This document shows, piece after piece, positions 24,801 through 36,393 of a DNA stretch of 64,000 bases; the stretch's first letter is position 1; every line of letters starts with the position of its first letter. Source of the DNA: Caenorhabditis elegans (lineage: Eukaryota; Nematoda; Chromadorea; Rhabditida; Rhabditidae); assembly GCF_000002985.6 (NCBI RefSeq), contig NC_003282.8, positions 11,036,001 through 11,100,000 of the forward strand, in the 5' to 3' direction. Below the pieces are notes generated by a model that saw nothing but the letters and a program-made list of their open reading frames with translations, ran no database searches and was not told the DNA's origin. The position numbers were made by a program, and so were the translations under genes.

Positions 24801-27171
24801 CATATCATTTTTGTAAATTATTTCTAGGGAAAAACGAAAAAACCATTAATTTTTATGGTTCATCATCCAAATCAAACGATTTCTACAACGCCTTCCAGTC
24901 AAGATTCTGAAATTTCTTCTATTTTCAGTGGGCTTTATGAGAGAATTGTGGTGAGAATATAAATTATATAATGGGCTTGATGTCCACATTATTCGTCAAT
25001 CTAGAATATTCGAAATATGAAAAAAATTAAATTTTAAAATGCTGCATTTGCTCATACTTTTTTTCAGCAATCTTCAACATCAGCTATTCCTGCGTTCGCA
25101 TTTCTCATTGTCATGCTCATCATGTTTATAACAATTGTTGTTTATGCTTATAGAAGGTATACTTTTCATCAAAAATTTGAAGTCTTGGTAAATTTTCGGT
25201 TTTTTTTCTCAGAAAAAATTTCAGGATATTATGAAATTTTGTTCATTTTGATGAGAAAAAACCTTAGAAAATAGCATTTTTCTAAAAGGAGAAAAATGAC
25301 CGATAAATTGATTTTTTTTTGAAATATTGAAATATCTGAAGAACGAAAAATTGGAAAACGAAAAATTTCGATTTTCAAGTTTAAAAAAATCGAAAAAAAT
25401 TTGCATACAAAAATGCAATGTTTCGAAAAATATATTTGAATTTTGGCCAGTTTATTCTTTTCTCCTCTCTTCAGAAGAAAATTATGTTAGGAAAATTGTT
25501 TTCTAATCAACACACAGCTTAATAATATTTTGAAATTGTTGTTAATTTTCTAAGCATCTTTTTTTAAAGATTTTCGAACATTTTAATGTAAATTGTTCAA
25601 AAACAACTATATAAATGTTTCAGAATGTCTAAACGATCGGATGATATGACATATACAATGAGTCATATGTGCCCACCAGAAGCATTCAATGTCCTCAAAA
25701 CACCAAATGGACGACATATTCCAGTTCATCAAATTCCATCATGTTCTTATACTATCCCAACACCGGGTACAGTACCTCCAAATATATCATCAACTCCTGG
25801 ATCAAGAATACCCACTCGTCAACAAGCTATTCGAAATAATGAACAAGCACGGAACAACTTTTTCAGCATTCTCAGAAGTCAAGGTACCATTCCATCCAGG
25901 TATCAAAATTCTGAAAATTCATTTTCAAAATAAAATGAACTTTCAGGAGTATCAATGACGACGACACGCCGAAGCACTACAAGTCAGTGCCACGTGTTGA
26001 AGTTTCAGCAATTAATTACTCTGGCCACATTGATTTTTCAACAGTATCATATCAGTCGGTCAGTTTTTCGATTTTCATGGATTTTTTGAAAATAAATTAA
26101 TCGCACATTTCAGACTGAATCAGAAGTTTCAAAAGCATCAGTAACATGTCCACCACCGGCGCACACTGTAATTAATATCGAGTTGGATTCTGCAGATACG
26201 GTAATTATTGTTTTTAAAAACTAAGAATCGAGGTGATATTACTCAAATGCGATTTTTTCCACGACAAATTTTTGTTGAATGTGGAGTTGTGTCGTTTTGA
26301 ATGCACTTCAAATGATAAAAATAGACCTCAATGAACAGATATAACTGTTAAAAAACTTTACGAAAGTTTTTTAAATCTTTAATGATTTTTTGGATTTTGC
26401 AAAAACTAAAAAAAGGCTAATTATTTTTGAATTACCGCGCAAATGATGGAATGATTTCTGGAAAATATTTTCTAATTTTTCAATATTTGATGTAAACACC
26501 GTTTGTCAATTTTTCAGACAATTTCCCGTAAACTTGAAATAACCCCCGAAAGAAATTCGTTGAAATTACTAGTTTGGCAAAAATATCGATAATTTAACTT
26601 AAATTAATATTTTTTGCGCGGAGAATTGTCTGAAAAATTGAGAAACAGTAATTCAAATCAAATATTGAAAAAAAAAATTGAGAAAAACCAACGAATTTAT
26701 TCATAAAAGTGAAAATGTCGAATCCAGGTTAGTCGCAAATTCAAAAATAATTATCCCTCAAATGTTTTTTCATTACTTTTTTAGCAGTTATATCTGTTTA
26801 TTACGGTCCTTTTTCATTTAGATCACATTTTTAAAAATGACTGTACTCCGCCTTTAACTGCAAGCGGAATTGCGCCTTTAAAGATTACTGTCTTTTGCAA
26901 CCCCTCGTTGCTACGAAATTTTCATTGATTATAATACAATACATTTTTCGGGTTACATCCATTTGTTTATTTTTTGGAAAATGATTACAGTAATCTTAAA
27001 AGACGCAGTTCAACCTGGTATCGTATTATTTGTGCAAAAATCGCAAAATCTAACCTCTGAATAATAAAATGATTACTCATTTGAAAGTTTCAGAATTTTC
27101 GATCCCCGTCTCGAAGTTCTGGAGAACAAGGATCACCAGCAACATGTGAACCAATGATTCGACACACATGA
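21814..27171 (+). CDS. lin-3: LIN-3, transmembrane EGF-family ligand
   Basis: LIN-3 is the EGF-like ligand for the receptor LET-23 that induces vulval fate. Exons: 21814-21868 (signal peptide [18 protein letters not shown]) or alternative first exon 23299-23341 ([14 protein letters not shown]), then 23405-23644, 23693-23857, 24409-24490, 24538-24619 or 24664, 25068-25156, 25624-25899, 25947-26058, 26114-26200, 27094-27171. About 421 or 436 residues. The ectodomain is acidic, followed by one EGF domain ([13 protein letters not shown] ... [13 protein letters not shown]) with six cysteines. A donor choice (24619 or 24664) adds 15 residues, [15 protein letters not shown], before the membrane segment [22 protein letters not shown]. 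The cytoplasmic tail of about 190 residues is Ser/Pro-rich. The EGF codons at the 24490/24538 junction are split by an intron. Confidence 0.96.
22321..22632. repeat. Inverted-repeat element in lin-3 first intron
   Basis: Left arm AAATACGGTACTGGGTCTCG...GCGCCTTTAAAGAGTACTGTAA (22325-22396), right arm TAATTACAGTACTCTTCAAAGGCGC...GTCGTGTCGAGACCACGG (22549-22622), inverted. Lies upstream of the second first exon, so it is within lin-3 regulatory sequence. Confidence 0.85.
23161..23218 (+). promoter_or_regulatory. lin-3 anchor-cell enhancer (ACEL)
   Basis: Two E-boxes, CACCTG at 23161-23166 and CAGGTG at 23213-23218, flank a nuclear-receptor (FTZ-F1/NHR-25-like) site GTGACCCTGA at 23191-23200. 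This arrangement and its location just 5' of the exon at 23299 match the published ~59-bp element that drives lin-3 in the anchor cell, bound by the E-protein HLH-2 and an FTZ-F1-type receptor. What is seen is the motif layout; the function is from established knowledge. Confidence 0.85.
26820..27050. repeat. Degraded dispersed-repeat copy in last lin-3 intron
   Basis: GCGCCTTTAAAGATTACTGTC (about 26872) and the opposing GATTACAGTAATCTTAAAAG with CTGGTATCGTATT near 27000 are the two diverged arms of the same family. It explains why the 893-nt last intron is unusually long. Confidence 0.6.
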
Positions 27172-27621
27172 AATTATAATTTGTTTCCTTATTTTGTCTT
27201 ATCTTTTTCTTTTTTCATCAACTTCTCTGTGCTATAATTGTGATTTACCACTGCTCAAACATCTCTGGTCTCTTCAAATTTTTTCGCTTTCTCTTTTTTC
27301 CTCTATTTTCATATCGTTCTACATGTTTTATAGATTGCATTTGGCACCCTATTATATCCCACCCAAATGTTCTATAGTTCTCTCACTCTCCCTCTCAGTT
27401 CCTGTGACAATTTGTATAATTTTGCCAGTTCAACTCCTCGATTTCCAACGGGTACAATATTTGCATCGTTTTTGTAATTTCCTTTGATCCCTAGTCTCTT
27501 CAGGTCCTCGTTGAAAAAACTAAACATTTATTTCATGTTTTTATTAATGGAAAATTGAGAAAAATCATATAGAAAAAATATATATTTAGATAGTCAATAA
27601 AATCCAGGAAGTTTGCACTTT
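27172..27621. other. Convergent 3' region between lin-3 and transthyretin-like gene
   Basis: Pyrimidine-rich lin-3 3' flank (TTTTCTTTTTTC, CTCTCACTCTCCCTCTC). This contains the lin-3 3' UTR. No coding sequence. Confidence 0.5.
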
Positions 27622-28114
27622 TTACTGGCATTTTTCCTTCTCTCCGTGAACCTTGATGTCGAGGGTGACGTAGGTCATGTCGTAGGTTCCTCCGATCTTG
27701 TCCTCTGGCACCAAGTACCTTCCGATGCGGACACAGTTCTGGAATTATTTTAATAAATATATTCCATTATTTATTTTGACTTACTGGCTTAGATGGGTTG
27801 CAGCTATGGGTAATCAAAAGGTATGGGGCAATAGCATGAGTCTCATCTTCTTCTCCGTAAACGCTGAATTCTCCTTCAGCATCAGTTTTCTTGGTGTCCA
27901 AAAGATCATCTGGGTCAACTGAAAAATACAAATACATTTATAGAAAAGTTCTATCAATGAACTTACGGGTGTCCTTCTCATAGAGTTGAACTTCAACATT
28001 TGCCAATCTCTTCTTATTGCACACGGCAACTCCCTTAACAGTAACATTCTGAAGACGGGCTGTGCATTCAAGAGCACAAGCGGCGAGCAAGAGACACACG
28101 ACGAGCGAGCGCAT
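27622..28114 (-). CDS. Transthyretin-like secreted protein (first of pair)
   Basis: Three exons (28114-27967, 27918-27785, 27738-27622) encode 132 residues. Signal peptide [19 protein letters not shown], then the nematode transthyretin-like (PF01060-type) fold: [20 protein letters not shown] (the conserved V.G.v.Cn.kp.anv opening), [35 protein letters not shown], and a closing [15 protein letters not shown] strand. Four cysteines fit two disulphides. These are secreted beta-sandwich proteins; some TTR proteins bridge dying cells to phagocytes, but the role of this one is unknown. It shares its three-exon structure and intron phases with the gene at 30081, so the two are tandem duplicates. Confidence 0.9.
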
Positions 28115-30080
28115 TTTCAACAATAAGTTGTTGAGGTGACTGGCGTCGTGTTGGGGCTCACTATTTATATTGAGATTTGGAGATTAACGTCAGGTGTTGT
28201 CCCCCCTTCAATCAACCAATAGAATCAAAGAAACGAGAGCCAATTGGCGTGTCCAACAGCCAGCCATGAGACAACATGAGAACTTGAATCAGAAACAACA
28301 ACAAGTAATCAGGGATTAGATAATGGGTTGGCAAGCTTGAAAAACAAAATCAAGATTTCAAAATATAATTATGACTCATTTTTTATACGGGGGAGGAATT
28401 GGATTCAGAATATCTTGTGCACATACGGAAGTTTTCTTTTCTGATAATCAGATCCACATAGGAGTTCCATGGGAGAAGGGTGTGGTATCAGGGTTTTCTG
28501 CATTTTGGCAGAAAGCGCGAGTTGAGGCGTGAGGGAGGCCCGTCGCCTTAATGTCAGGCATGCGTTTGGCGCCTACATGTTAACCCTAATTTTTTTTCTA
28601 ATTTTATCTAAAATCATATTTATCGGAGGCGTTTTCCGGGCTATAGGAGGGGAGGCGTGCGTCTGCGAAATACCTTATCGAAAATCGGTACAGTTTCAGC
28701 TGTCATATTACAGGCTCACGCTGTACCTTTTATATTACGTTTCCGTTTGATTCACAATATTTATTATTGACAATACATTCAGATTGGATTGATTTCTATA
28801 TTTCAACTGGAATTTTTTTTCGTTTTCAGGCTAATAGTTTTTGTGATGTTACGTGGGATGTAGTGATATCCGCTTCCAGTCTTTCAAACAAACAAACAAA
28901 GCTGTAATGATCATTTTGTACACTTGATTATTGATATGTTTACAAGATTAGATGCATGCAAAACAATTTTCAAAAACATAATCGATATTGAAATCAATGT
29001 TCACAAAGAGCAATTTGAGTTTCTGATAATCCTTCGAACACTAAAGTTTGAGATCAGTCTCTGATGTTATTGCCAGTTGGTGATTGATCCCTCTAATTGA
29101 ATCTCAGAATTTTATGTTTGAAATGTGAATGCGTCAGACAATATATAAAATTTTAAACATCACAACAAAAACTGGAGGGTTTCTTCGTTTAGCACTGTTT
29201 CATGATTTCATAGTTTCGAAGTTCTAATTCAGCTTTCTGAACATTAAAATGAGGTTTTAAATTATATATAAATTCATAAACAGTTCAAACTTATTTTTAA
29301 TGAATTTTGTTTTATTTCTCGAGGGGTTCAATTAAGTACTGACCTATGTTTTTTAATATAGTATTTTTTCCACTTTCTACTGCAATGCCCAGATTTCCCG
29401 GACTTCGAGTAACAAAGAACGATGATTCACAAAAATTGAAACATCAACGAAAAACAAGTCAGATATCCAGAAGAACATATACACGATCGTGTTACAGCTT
29501 GGTGTGCAGCCAGCACTATATCATTTTCTAACTGTATAGGTTTACCTTTTATAAGTTGAGCATTTTTTATTCCAATGCTGAAAGAACAACAATTTTAAAA
29601 TGTCAGATCTGCGTAACTAGAATCTTCAGAAAAACTTGAAATCTGGAAAGCTGCGGTAGTTGCCGATGTCACACAAAACGATTCTGGAAATTTTTAACTT
29701 TTATTATATATATTTATTTTCTGAATTTACTCTTTCTGTGGAAGGTATCAAAATAGACCAAATTTAAAAGTTATACTTCTTTTCGACAAGAAAATTATTT
29801 TTTTGTCCTCGTTCTATTTGTCACTCTTCAATTGTTTCTTTCTTTTGACTTCTTACGTAACCTTCTCTCGACGTATTTTTCAACCTTCCTGAACATATTT
29901 TTTCCACTCCACTCCACTGCCCAATCATTCCGGAATCCCGAAGTTTCTCTTTCGTCAGTTGGCAGGGGGTTGTACTCCGAATCAATTAAAAACAAAAACC
30001 AGAAATAGTTCAAAACGTTTTAGGGTAAAATACGAATTTATGTACATACAATTATATGAGTTGAAACAAAAAAATCATAA
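28115..30080. other. Intergenic between the two transthyretin-like genes
   Basis: Upstream region of the first transthyretin-like gene. Bases about 28520-28660 are a GC-rich repeat remnant (GCGTGAGGGAGGCCCGTCGCC, GGCATGCGTTTGGCGCCTAC). No further coding sequence found. Confidence 0.45.
28520..28660. repeat. GC-rich repeat remnant (AGGCGTGAGG / GGCGCCTAC type)
   Basis: Words such as GCGTGAGG, CGCCTTAATGTCAGGCATGC and GGCGCCTACATG resemble a very common C. elegans dispersed repeat. One degraded copy, opposite parts of which are partly self-complementary. Confidence 0.45.
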
Positions 30081-31024
30081 TTAGTTGCAGATGGTCTTCT
30101 CTCCATGAACAATAATATCAAGGGTAACATAAGTCATGTCATAGACCTCTCCGATTTTTTCTTGTGGAATTTGATATTCGGAAACGCGTTCACATCCCTG
30201 GAAACATAACATTTTTTAAATTTCTTCAATTAAGTTTTTCAAATTTATATTCGAAGTAGCTATTGCTAAGTAGGTGTGCATGTTTACGTGCCTAAATACC
30301 TACCGCCTATATTTTGCATTTCAAACCACGCTCAGTATTTGCACTGTGTAGATTTGCGTATTTCTGATTTGCAATAAATTTACCAAAAGTTTCAATTTAT
30401 CATCAGGAGAGCGTAAATTGGCTTTCAGTCAGGAAGAGATATTTGCCTACTTGGGAGGGTTATTTAAGTGTCATATTGTACTAGATATTTTCAATTCACA
30501 AGGTTAATTTGTATCTATATATGCACCTTTATAATCTGCTTCTCATCAATGTATTATTCATGATAATTTATAATAATGTATAATAATTCAAGAAAATATC
30601 AAACTTTTTCAAATTGCCATTTTCCTTATTACCAGCCAGATTTTCTAATTTATTCCTACAGTTTCACTCATAAGATTAGATTAAATTAGAAATACTTACT
30701 GGTTTGGTATTGCAACTGTGATGAATACGAATGTATGGCTCAATTTTGCCAATCTCATCTTCCTCTCCGAACAACTCGAATTCTCCTTCCTTGTTGGTAT
30801 GAATTTGAGCCAATTCGTCATTTGGGTCCACTGAAACTTATGGAATAATATTAATATTTTTCCTTGTCACACTTACAGGTATCCTTATCAATCAGAATAA
30901 CATGGGAATTAGCCATTCTTCTCTTGTTACAAACGGCAATTCCTTTTACAGTTACATTTTGAAGTTTGGCGGATACTTCAAATACAGCGAGTGACAAAAG
31001 AACAAGGATAGCAAGGCGAGACAT
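30081..31024 (-). CDS. Transthyretin-like secreted protein (second of pair)
   Basis: Three exons (31024-30877, 30830-30700, 30197-30081) encode 131 residues. Signal peptide [19 protein letters not shown], then [60 protein letters not shown], and [15 protein letters not shown]. Identical intron phases and the same exon 1 length (148 nt) as the neighbour at 27622 show a tandem duplication; sequence identity is moderate, so the duplication is not recent. Intron 2 is 502 nt. Upstream bases 31025 onward hold its promoter. Molecular role unknown. Confidence 0.9.
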
Positions 31025-33386
31025 GGCTGAAAGTTTGACGATTTTTTGTTGTTATTGCAAGAAAAAAGAACTGAAAGTTTTGAGCGTCAAGTGTGTACTT
31101 TTATAATAGATGGGCGGAGTTTTGCAACGGAAGTGATCGTTTTGTTTTTATAAATATAAAATTGCTTGATACTCTTCTTCAACACATCCATCTATTTCCA
31201 ACAGGTGACAGAAACGTAGGTGGTGGATTTAAATTGAAGTGATGTGGGGAAAAAGAAAGAATCGAAGAGCAATAGTTTTCAAGAAAAAGAAGAAAAAGAT
31301 GGACCATCATCAACGTAAATAAAAATAGATCAGAGAGCAAAATGAGTCGTTTCAATCAAGAATGGGACTTGTGAGATTTTTGAACTCCCTGCTCTATTGG
31401 ATTGGTTTCTGATGATGATAAGGTTAAAAATAGATGAAGTAGAACTTTTTGAGATGCACGTTTCGGAGAGTTAATATGTCTAGTCTCGCAAACCGGACTG
31501 AACCGGAAGTTCGGTATCCAGCATATCGTACTTTTTCAGTGTTATGTGTGTTTCAGCAATTTTTCAATTAATGTCATGATTTCTTGATAGTTGAAATAAC
31601 TGGACACTAGTATTTTTTCATGATCTTGAGAATTCGTAACGCAGAATGAAAACTCGAAAAAAAAAACCGTCATCCCTAGTCTTCTCTGCATGTCCCTACT
31701 TACCACAAAGATTGAACTACGCATTGTGTACGTATAATTTTTTGTCAGTTGGCTTCTTTTATTTATACCGAAAACAAACTTTTTACTCTAGGAGGTTTAT
31801 TGAAAATGACATAGCTTTAGAAGTGTGTAATGTATACATAAGTATACTTCTAAAAAATTATCTGAAAGAGGTGACAAAACTTGAAAAATATTTTTAGTCT
31901 TTTTTCAAATAAATTGTAAACATCTTTCAAATTTTTAATTATGTTCAAATGTAAACTTTTGAATAAACTATGACTGTCCAAGGAAACTTGGTTATTCTCT
32001 CAATGCAAGCAAAGTGTATATCGTACTCAACAAAGAAAATCTTATCAAAAAAATTTTGGTTTTTTTTTAAAATTTGATTGACTTACTATTTGGCTCAAAA
32101 CTGGAAAGTTTTGGAAAACGGTTCATTTTTTAAGCTTCTTTCCTTAAATATTATTTTTAATTGTGGAGATGTGAACATGTTGAAGATATTCCTTCAACAA
32201 CTGAGGACTGCCGGTTTCTTTCAGGTTTGTTTCAAGTTCAGGTGTTTTAATATACAAATCAAAACCTTCATATAACTTTGCTAACTTGTTTCGAACTTTG
32301 ATCATTTCGTACTTCTTGTGTGTGATCTATTCAACTTCTCATTTTAATCAGATTCCGACACAGCTCAATTTTTATTGCGTGGTATTTGTCTGTGTCTCTT
32401 AAAAACTTGTATGACGTTAAGAAGTGTAACACCACTTTAAAGATGTCCAATGGAAATGGAACAACTGTCAATTTAAGTTTTCTCATGTGTTTATAAACAT
32501 TTCAATGTTGAAGAGAGATACGTGTGTCACATGATTAGTTGAGAAGATACATCTGATTGACACTGATTGACAGGAAGAGCTGTGATAAGATGTGGGGACT
32601 ACACGGCTCAGTGGGATGCACTTAAATCTCAAAGTGTAGAAAATAGTTGTATTGGTTTCTGATGAAAAAGACCTGGTGAAGTACCCAGTTGGGATTTTGT
32701 CAAATAACACAAAACAGTTATTTGAAAAATAAAATGTCTAATCAGAACACTTTAAAGAGTTTCAGATTTTAATCATTAGTCCAAGTTTTGGCAAGTTGCC
32801 AAATTAAGCAAAAACTAACTTTTGAGAAATTTAGGATATATTTTCAAAGCTTGTGAAGTGGAGTAGCGCCAGTGTGGAAATTACCTTAAAACCGATCAAA
32901 GCAAATATATTTTCTTCGAATTACACAGTATACTTATGATTCAAGTATATTAATAGACGAAAAATTTTATAAATTGTAGAAAATATGTTTCATTGTCGAC
33001 TGCAATTGGTAATTTCCATGGAACGTCTCAGAGAAATCTACAACTTCTGGTCTACCGGTTTTTAAAGTTTTTTTGCTACCTTTCTTCAAGGATGAAGCTC
33101 CATTTTTCCCGAAACTATATTGATTGAATGCTTTACTTGTTTGGAAGATTAATTTTTTTTTATATTGTTTTTATTTATTTTAATTTTATGAATTCAATTC
33201 TATTTGGAAACGAGCACATCAGCATTATGGTTATCATTAAATTTCATTTCGCGTGGAGGGCGAAAAGATAATTTCCATTCAGGATATTATGCTAATTGAA
33301 TTCACGTTTCAGTTTTTTAAACAGAGTGTCAAGAACGTCGATCGAATTTCGATTATTTTCAATTTTCACTCGAGTTGTGCGACAGA
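31025..33386. other. Intergenic, divergent upstream regions
   Basis: Between the minus-strand transthyretin-like gene and the plus-strand phosphatase-like gene. Contains only short AT-rich open frames that do not look coding. I see no RNA gene or clear repeat. Confidence 0.45.
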
Positions 33387-34390
33387 ATGTCTCTGGCTTT
33401 AGGTAGTAAAGAACGTAATGATAAGTAAGTTTTTGGTTCACATTTTGCGAATGCGTTTTTGTGGAATAGTTTAAAGTAACTTTAAAAATGAGTTTACTTG
33501 CAGAAAAAAGAAAAACACTGTCAGAAAGAATTCGACAATGAATCCAGCTGAAGATGGTAGCAAGGAAAAATCAAAGAGTAAAAGTAACGAATCAAAAGAC
33601 TCAAAAAATTCGAAAAACTTGTGCACCAAAGATGCAACATTTGAAAAAGCCAAAGGTGGAATCAAAAAAACAATCGGATGGATGACGGAGACACAAGCTA
33701 AACCTGGTGGACTTGTTGGTTTTTTCAAGTCGTCATCTTTCGAGAGGACACCACCGGAGGAGCATAAGACCTATGCATTTCAGGTAACATACATTACGAG
33801 TTCTCATCAATCTATTGTGTAGGCGTCACTGTACCTTCATCTACCATAGCTTCCAACTAGGCTATGATAGGAACGCGTCGGTTTTAACAAAGTAGCCGAC
33901 ATTTTTCGTAATGCCTATAAGAGACTAATAAGACTAGTAATGTCTTTGATGAATCACAATAATTGTATTACAGGCGAATCGAGAAAAAAACAGAAATCCT
34001 GATTTTCCATTGTACGATGTTACACGTGTACGGCTTAAAACAGAAGCAGAAGATGAAAAAAATTACATCAATGCTTCAATTACTTCATGTCCACCTTGTG
34101 AACGCAAATGGATTGTTGCTCAACATCCAATGAAAGAATATTACGAATATTTTTGGAAAATGGTTTTCTATCAGGAAATTGATGTGATTTTTGCAATTTT
34201 CTCCCCGGATGAGCAACTTCCCATGTATTTTCCGACTGAACATGGTAGGTTTCACTAATTAAAAAGTTGCAGTCAGAAAAAAGTCTTGGTCTGAATAGAA
34301 TTTGCTAGCTACCGTAATCATATAATTTCTTTATTATTTCATAACTTCAGAAAATTTTATTTCATTTTTTCGTGCTTTCAGACATTTTAA

Positions 34391-34420
34391 TGTTTACTTA
34401 CTTATCTAAGTAAGTAAACA
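34391..34420. repeat. Perfect 30-bp palindrome with two forkhead-like sites
   Basis: Arms TGTTTACTTACTTA and TAAGTAAGTAAACA are exact reverse complements with a 2-nt centre (TC). Each end is a TGTTTAC/GTAAACA word, the core FOXO/DAF-16 binding element. It lies in the intron between 34244 and 34548. Confidence 0.9.
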
Positions 34421-34933
34421 ATTATTTTGAAACAAATGAAAAACTAGAAATAATTGCGAGACATCTGATGGTACGATAGTTGAAAATTTTTGTTTGTTGC
34501 ATGTCTCAAGACCAAAAATTTTTCTCTAACAATCATATATATTTTAGGAAAATTCTATAACCACGGTCAATTCTTCGTTCATTGTTGGAAAATGACCCCA
34601 CCAACGGGAAGGAATCAGGCAATGCTCGTTTCATAACAATTCTCCATTATCCACATTGGCCGAAAGGACACGTGGCACCAAGTCCAAAAGTAATTCTGAG
34701 AGGAATTTATTCACTTCAGCCATCAGATAAGGTGACCAAAGGAAAATGTTTAATTCATTCTGCCGAAGGGATCAATCGATCGATGAGCTTTATTGCGGTT
34801 GACTATATTATTGAACTCATGTTTCGTAATAACACTGTAGACGTCAGTTAATTCAAAAAACTTCCATTAGAAATCAATTATTTTTCAGATCCCCGAGCTT
34901 ATCACTCAATTGCGTAGTCAGCGTGGCGGAGCA

Positions 34934-36393
34934 TTACCTAGACTATAGACTACCTAGACTACCTAGACTACCAAGACTACCTAGACTACCAAGACTACCT
35001 AGACTACCTAGACTACCAAGACTACCTAGACTACCAAGACTACCTAGACTACCTAGACTACCTAGACTACCTAGACTACCTAGACTACCTAGACTACCTA
35101 GACTACCTAGACTATCAAAACTACCTAGACTACCTAGACTACCTAGACTACTTAGACTATAGACTACCTAGACTACCTAAACTACCTAAACTACCTAGAC
35201 TACCTAGACTACCTAGACTACCAAGACTACCTAGACTACCTAGACTACCTAGACTACCTAGACTACCTAGACTACCAAGACTACCTAGACTACCTGGACT
35301 ACCAAGACTACCAAGACTACCAAGACTACCAAGACTACCTAGACTACCTAGACTACCTAGACTACCTAGACTACCTAGACTACCTAGACTACCTAGACTA
35401 CCTAGACTACCTAGACTACCTAGACTACCTAAACTACCAAGACTACCTAGACTACCTAGACTACCAAGACTACCTAGACTACCTAGACTACCTAGACTAC
35501 CTAGACTACCTAGACTACCAAGACTACCGAAACTACCTAGACTACCAAGACTATAGACTACCTAGACTACCTAGACTACCTAGACTACCTAGACTACCTA
35601 GACTACCTAGACTACCTAGACTACCTAGACTACCTAGACTACCTAGACTACCTAGACTACCTAAACTACCAAGACTACCTAGACTACCTAGACTACCAAG
35701 ACTACCTAGACTACCTAGACTACCTAGACTACCTAGACTACCTAGACTACCTAGACTACCTAGACTACCTAGACTACCAAGACTACCTAGACTACCTAGA
35801 CTACCTAGACTACCTAGACTACCTAGACTACCTAGACTACCTAGACTACCTAGACTACCTAGACTACCTAGACTACCTAAACTACCAAGACTACCTAGAC
35901 TACCTAGACTACCAAGACTACCTAGACTACCTAGACTACCTAGACTACCTAGACTACCTAGACTACCAAGACTACCGAAACTACCTAGACTACCAAGACT
36001 ATAGACTACCTAGACTACCTAGACTACCTAGACTACCTAGACTACCTAGACTACCTAGACTACCTAGACTACCTAGACTACCTAGACTACCTAGACTACC
36101 TAGACTACCTAAACTACCAAGACTACCTAGACTACCTAGACTACCAAGACTACCTAGACTACCTAGACTACCTAGACTACCTAGACTACCTAGACTACCT
36201 AGACTACCTAGACTACCTAGACTACCTAGACTACCTAGACTACCTAGACTACCTAGACTACCTAGACTACCTAGACTACCTAGACTACCTAGACTACCTA
36301 GACTACCTAGACTACCAAGACTACCTAGACTACCTAGACTACCTAGACTACCTAGACTACCTAGACTACCTAGACTACTTAGACTACCTAGAC
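34934..36393. repeat. 9-bp tandem satellite (CTAGACTAC)n
   Basis: About 160 copies of CTAGACTAC with interspersed CAAGACTAC, CTAAACTAC and shortened CTATAGACTAC variants. The order of variants repeats on a larger scale: the block with CCGAAACTAC then CAAGACTATAGACTAC occurs near 35527 and again near 35985. Starts immediately after a phosphatase codon and abuts the 39-bp array. Confidence 0.97.

Noticed and set aside
34923-35162. Open frame encoding LPR repeats
   Set aside because: It is the 9-bp satellite read in a frame different from the host exon; low complexity.
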